Origin: Dermatophilus congolensis
Lineage (GTDB): Bacteria > Actinomycetota > Actinomycetes > Actinomycetales > Dermatophilaceae
NCBI GenBank assembly: GCA_030538115.1
Contig: JAUNUP010000002.1
Location: 62,001 to 126,000, forward strand
Length of the DNA stretch: 64,000 nucleotides
Direction of reading: 5' to 3'
Below the pieces are notes generated by a model. It searched no databases. It saw nothing but the letters and a program-made list of their open reading frames with translations, and was not told the DNA's origin. This document shows, piece after piece, positions 61,052 to 64,000 of the stretch. Every line of letters begins with the position of its first letter. Position 1 is the first letter of the stretch. The translations under genes and the position numbers were made by a program.

Positions 61052-62053
61052 TCAGATCGTGAAGCCCGCCGGGAAGGGGTCGGTGGGGTCGAGCATGTAC
61101 TGGGCGGTGCCGGTGATCCAGGCGCGACCGGTGACCGTCGGCAGGATGCCGGGACGCTCCCCCACCGTGGTCTCCCCTGCGATGCGGCCGATGAACCGTG
61201 AGCCGATGAACGACTCGTTGACGAAGTCCTCACCCACCGCGAGCAGGCCCCGCGCGTGCAATTGCGCCATCCGCGCGCTCGTGCCGGTGCCGCACGGCGA
61301 CCGGTCGAACCACCCCGGATGGATCGCCATCGCGTGGCGGGAGTGTTTCGCGTCAGAACCCGGCGCTTCGAGATAGACGTGGTGACACACGTCGATCTCG
61401 GGGTTCTCCACGTGCGCGACCGGGTTCTGGTCGTTGATCGCGTCCATGATCGCCAGGCCCGCGTCGAGCATCTTCTGGCCGTTGGCGCGGTCGAACTCGA
61501 TACCGAGGTCGGCCAACTGCACGAAGGCGTAGAAGTTGCCGCCGTAGGCGATGTCGTAGCGCACCTGCCCGTAACCGGGCACGTCGACGGTCTGGTCGAG
61601 GGCGTGGCAGTACGAGGCGACGTTCTCCAGCGTCACCGACTCGGCCCGCCCGTCGCTCACCTTCACTCGCGTGGTCACCAGCCCCGCGGGGGCCTCCAGA
61701 CGGATGACCGTCTCGGGCTCGCTGACCTCGACCATCCCCGTCTCGACGAGTACCGTCGCGACCCCGATCGTGCCGTGGCCGCACATCGGTAGGCACCCGG
61801 AGACCTCGATGTAGAGCACGCCGTAATCGGCGTCGGGGTGCGTCGGCGGCTGCAGGATCGCCCCCGACATCGCCGAATGCCCCCGCGGCTCGCACATGAG
61901 CAGCGTGCGCAGATCGTCGCGCTCGGCCACGAACCGCTGGCGCCTCTCGAACATCGTCGCGCCCGGCAACACCCCCACTCCCCCGGTGATCACCCGGGTC
62001 GGCATGCCCTCGGTGTGGCTGTCGACGGCGTGGTAGACGACCTTGCTGCGCAT
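61052..62053 (-). CDS. 4-hydroxyproline 2-epimerase / proline racemase family
   Basis: 333 aa from ATG 62053 with GAGGAG upstream. Both catalytic cysteines of epimerases and racemases are present: Cys91 in PMCGHGTIGVAT and Cys254 in DRSPCGTGTSARMA. Trans-3-hydroxyproline dehydratases have Thr in place of the second Cys, so dehydration is unlikely. The N-terminal HAVDSHTEGMPTRVITGG is typical. The flanking FAD/2Fe-2S oxidoreductase genes point to trans-4-hydroxy-L-proline converted to cis-4-hydroxy-D-proline, then oxidised. Proline racemase cannot be excluded by sequence. Confidence 0.9.
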   Translation of the reverse strand: MRSKVVYHAVDSHTEGMPTRVITGGVGVLPGATMFERRQRFVAERDDLRTLLMCEPRGHSAMSGAILQPPTHPDADYGVLYIEVSGCLPMCGHGTIGVATVLVETGMVEVSEPETVIRLEAPAGLVTTRVKVSDGRAESVTLENVASYCHALDQTVDVPGYGQVRYDIAYGGNFYAFVQLADLGIEFDRANGQKMLDAGLAIMDAINDQNPVAHVENPEIDVCHHVYLEAPGSDAKHSRHAMAIHPGWFDRSPCGTGTSARMAQLHARGLLAVGEDFVNESFIGSRFIGRIAGETTVGERPGILPTVTGRAWITGTAQYMLDPTDPFPAGFTI

Positions 62054-62112
62054 GCGTTCTCCTCTGGCTTCGTCTCGGATTTCGGGCGGGTGGTGTGGGG
62101 TCTGGGGGCGGA

Positions 62113-63570
62113 TCAGCCGTCGGTCTCGGCCGCGAGCGCCCCGAGCGGCACCGGCGAGGCGACGAGCCGCTCGATCGCGGCCGTGCTGCGCGCCGGGCTC
62201 GACGGGGCCGCGGGGTTCGCCTCGCCCACGAGGCAGTCGACCGCTGAGGAGCACATGCGTCCCTGGCACCAGCCCATGCCGGCTCGGGTGAGTTGCTTGA
62301 CCTGGCGGACACTGTCGGCGCCGTCTGCCACGGCCTCACGGATGACGCCCGCCTCGACCTCCTCGCAGCGGCAGACCGTCGCGGAGTCGGGCAGCCATCG
62401 CGTCCACGAGTCCGGCACCGGGTGGGTGGCGTGCATCGCGGCGGCGAACGCGCGGTGACGTGCGACGATGCCGCGCACGGAGGCGAGGCGCCTCCCCGAC
62501 GTGCTTGCCCGTGCCCCCGCATCGGCGAGCACCGCCTCGGCGGCGAGTTGCCCCTCCCGCAGGGCGAGCTCTGCACCTCCGACACCGCTGACCTCGCCCG
62601 CCGCATAAACGCCCGCGACGCTCGTGCGCCCGGAGTCGTCCACGGCGACGACCTCGTTGCCGTCATGGCCGTCCGCTAGGTCGCAGCCGAGCGTCACCAG
62701 GAGGTCGAGTTGCGGCACGAATCCCCATCCGACACCCACCGCGTCGACGGCGATGTCCCGTGAGTGACCGGGCACGATCTGCCCGGCACGATCCAACCGC
62801 GCCAGCGTCACCGAGGTGACCCGGTCGGCGCCGCTCGCGGCCACGACCGCAGTGCGCTGAAGCAGCGAGATCCGGTGACGCGCCAGCTCGGCCGCGTACT
62901 CGCCACCCTCGACGAGCTTGCCCGGCACTCCCACTGCGACCTGCACCTTCGTCGCCCATCCCGCGAACGAACCGGCCTCGCACACGGCGAGTACCCGGGC
63001 TCCGGCGCGGGCCAGCCCGACCGCCACCGGCAGCAGGAACGGCCCGGTACCCCCGAGCACGACGCGAGTGCCCGCGGTGACCGCGTTGCCCTTGAGCAGC
63101 GCCTGCAGCGCCCCGGCCGTGTAGACGCCGGGCAGATCCCAGCCCTCGAACGGCAGCGGCCGGTCGAACGCACCCGTCGCGACGAGCAAGCGCCGACCGC
63201 CAAGGCGCACGGCTTTCTCCGCGCCGGGCCTCCCGGAGCGGTCGATGGCGTGCACGGTGACGAGGCCGTCGGGGCCGCGCTCCGCCGTCCACACGTGGTG
63301 GTGCAGTAACAGCCGCAGCCGCCCTGTGGCCGCGTGGTGGTCGAGGTGCCGTCGGAGCGCCCGGTACGTGCCGAGGTCGTGGTGTTGCCTGTCGTCGACG
63401 AGCACCCGCCCGTCGCGCGGAGGGTGACGCCAGTACTGCCCACCCACCTCGGCTCCGGAGTCGAGCAGGTCCACCGTGAGGCCCGCGGTCAGCGCAGTAA
63501 CGGCCGCCGCCATGCCTGCCGGTCCGGCTCCTACGACGAGAAGATCGGCGACGCGTGGATCACTGGTCAT
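62113..63570 (-). CDS. FAD-dependent oxidoreductase subunit, D-hydroxyproline dehydrogenase-like
   Basis: 485 aa. N-terminal Rossmann motif LLVVGAGPAGMAAAVTAL, further NAD(P)/FAD elements (RVVLGGTGPFLLPVAVGLAR, VAGVYAAGEVSGVGGAELAL) and a C-terminal BFD-like Fe-S region with VCRCEEVEAGVI and WCQGRMCSSAVD. This matches the HcnB/LhpE-type subunit of heteromeric amino-acid dehydrogenases. It overlaps the small 2Fe-2S gene by 11 bp and is followed by the epimerase gene 59 bp later. Likely a subunit that passes electrons from the D-amino acid to FAD and beyond. Confidence 0.9.
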   Translation of the reverse strand: MTSDPRVADLLVVGAGPAGMAAAVTALTAGLTVDLLDSGAEVGGQYWRHPPRDGRVLVDDRQHHDLGTYRALRRHLDHHAATGRLRLLLHHHVWTAERGPDGLVTVHAIDRSGRPGAEKAVRLGGRRLLVATGAFDRPLPFEGWDLPGVYTAGALQALLKGNAVTAGTRVVLGGTGPFLLPVAVGLARAGARVLAVCEAGSFAGWATKVQVAVGVPGKLVEGGEYAAELARHRISLLQRTAVVAASGADRVTSVTLARLDRAGQIVPGHSRDIAVDAVGVGWGFVPQLDLLVTLGCDLADGHDGNEVVAVDDSGRTSVAGVYAAGEVSGVGGAELALREGQLAAEAVLADAGARASTSGRRLASVRGIVARHRAFAAAMHATHPVPDSWTRWLPDSATVCRCEEVEAGVIREAVADGADSVRQVKQLTRAGMGWCQGRMCSSAVDCLVGEANPAAPSSPARSTAAIERLVASPVPLGALAAETDG

Positions 63571-63820
63571 GGCCGGTCGCCTCCTGGGTGGTCACATCGA
63601 GGGCATCGGAGGCGGGCACGAGGCAGGCGCGCTGGTTCGGGTGCCCGTCCACTGTGACCAGGCAGTCGAAGCACACGCCGATGCCGCAGAAGATGCCGCG
63701 AGGTGTCGATTCCAGGCGAGTCGTTCGCCACGAGCGTCGCCCGGAGGCGAGCAGCGCAGCCCCCACGGTCTGCCCCGGTACGTAGTCGACGGGGTCGCCG
63801 TCGAAGCGGAACTCGCTCAT
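63560..63820 (-). CDS. 2Fe-2S ferredoxin-like subunit of the oxidoreductase
   Basis: 86 aa from ATG 63820 with GAGGAG upstream. The plant-type ferredoxin loop is CGIGVCFDCLVTVDGHPNQR then AC, giving the C-x4-C-x2-C-x(n)-C ligands. It matches the gamma/HcnA-type subunit of D-hydroxyproline or related dehydrogenases. It overlaps the stop of the upstream DAO gene (ATGA, 63817-63820) and the next FAD gene by 11 bp, so all subunits are made together. Confidence 0.9.
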   Translation of the reverse strand: MSEFRFDGDPVDYVPGQTVGAALLASGRRSWRTTRLESTPRGIFCGIGVCFDCLVTVDGHPNQRACLVPASDALDVTTQEATGHDQ

Positions 63821-64000
63821 GGCTTCTCCTCGTCGGGCTCCTCGATGAGCCTGTCGGGCAGCAGAGCGCGGGCGCTGCCACCTGCCGCGGCGTCGACGTC
63901 GCCGCCGGTGAGGTGCGCTGCGACGAGATCGCCCGTGGCGGGCGCCAACCCGATGCCTGCTCCCTCGTGGCCGCACGCGTGTACGAGCCCGGGCACCCGC
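63817..64000 (-). CDS. DAO-type FAD oxidoreductase, C-terminal part (runs off window)
   Basis: Only the last 60 residues are inside the window. They end HACGHEGAGIGLAPATGDLV with a short hydrophilic tail; the GHEGAGIGLAPATG segment is the conserved FAD-binding C terminus of D-amino-acid oxidase-like (DAO) proteins. The stop overlaps the start of the 2Fe-2S gene. It is the probable beta (substrate-oxidising) subunit of the D-hydroxyproline dehydrogenase; most of the gene is beyond 64000. Confidence 0.85.
   Translation of the reverse strand, partial: RVPGLVHACGHEGAGIGLAPATGDLVAAHLTGGDVDAAAGGSARALLPDRLIEEPDEEKP

Noticed and set aside
61052..62053. Trans-3-hydroxy-L-proline dehydratase
   Set aside because: Dehydratases have Thr in place of the second catalytic Cys; here Cys254 is present in SPCGTGTSA.

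Overview
This window is high-GC actinobacterial chromosome. Gene content (rplU-rpmA-obgE, proB/proA, nadD-rsfS, a very large acidic RNase E, the TIGR03936/TIGR03960 protein pair) and frequent GTGA start/stop overlaps fit Micrococcales, perhaps close to the Dermacoccaceae or Intrasporangiaceae. The genus cannot be fixed by reading alone. I see no insertion sequence, prophage, CRISPR array or rRNA.

Layout. 1-7.4 kb: the 3' part of a NarX-type kinase, then a minus-strand unit for an AfuABC/FbpABC-type ABC importer with an inositol-monophosphatase-like enzyme, next to an OmpR-type two-component system. 7.6-11 kb: a second, divergent two-component system whose kinase is fused in frame to a DUF4173-type membrane domain. 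11-13 kb: a HicB/HicA-like small gene pair and a CtaA/COX15-like membrane protein. 13.1-15.4 kb: a NarL regulator, a receiver-only regulator and a NarX-type kinase. 15.6-23.2 kb: tRNA-Ala(GGC), a histidine phosphatase, rsfS, nadD, a glycosyltransferase, a methyltransferase, proA, a GNAT enzyme and proB. 23.3-32 kb: obgE, a secreted purple-acid-phosphatase-like enzyme on the opposite strand, rpmA, rplU, rne and a DUF2344 protein. 32-47.7 kb: serC-serA, a three-gene envelope cluster (SBP-like protein, SBP-VWA lipoprotein, coiled-coil membrane protein), a 152-bp tandem repeat, a secreted nuclease, a TPP-riboswitch-controlled YkoEDC transporter, an SGNH-like lipoprotein, a hemerythrin and the TIGR03960 radical-SAM protein. 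47.8-64 kb: accessory metabolism.

The most interesting accessory region is a nine-gene minus-strand cluster (about 50.1-59.2 kb). It encodes an HpaB-type flavin monooxygenase, a type I extradiol dioxygenase, an RraA-like aldolase, a cupin, an ALDH7-like dehydrogenase, a RidA-family protein lacking the usual arginine, an NCS1 permease, a flavin reductase and an acyl-CoA-dehydrogenase-fold monooxygenase. A LysR regulator converges on its end, and a dodecin gene lies beyond its promoter side. It looks like uptake plus hydroxylation plus ring cleavage of an aromatic, probably nitrogen-containing, compound that I cannot name. After it comes a GntR gene with a 4-hydroxyproline epimerase and a D-hydroxyproline-dehydrogenase-like three-subunit module, the last gene running off the window edge.
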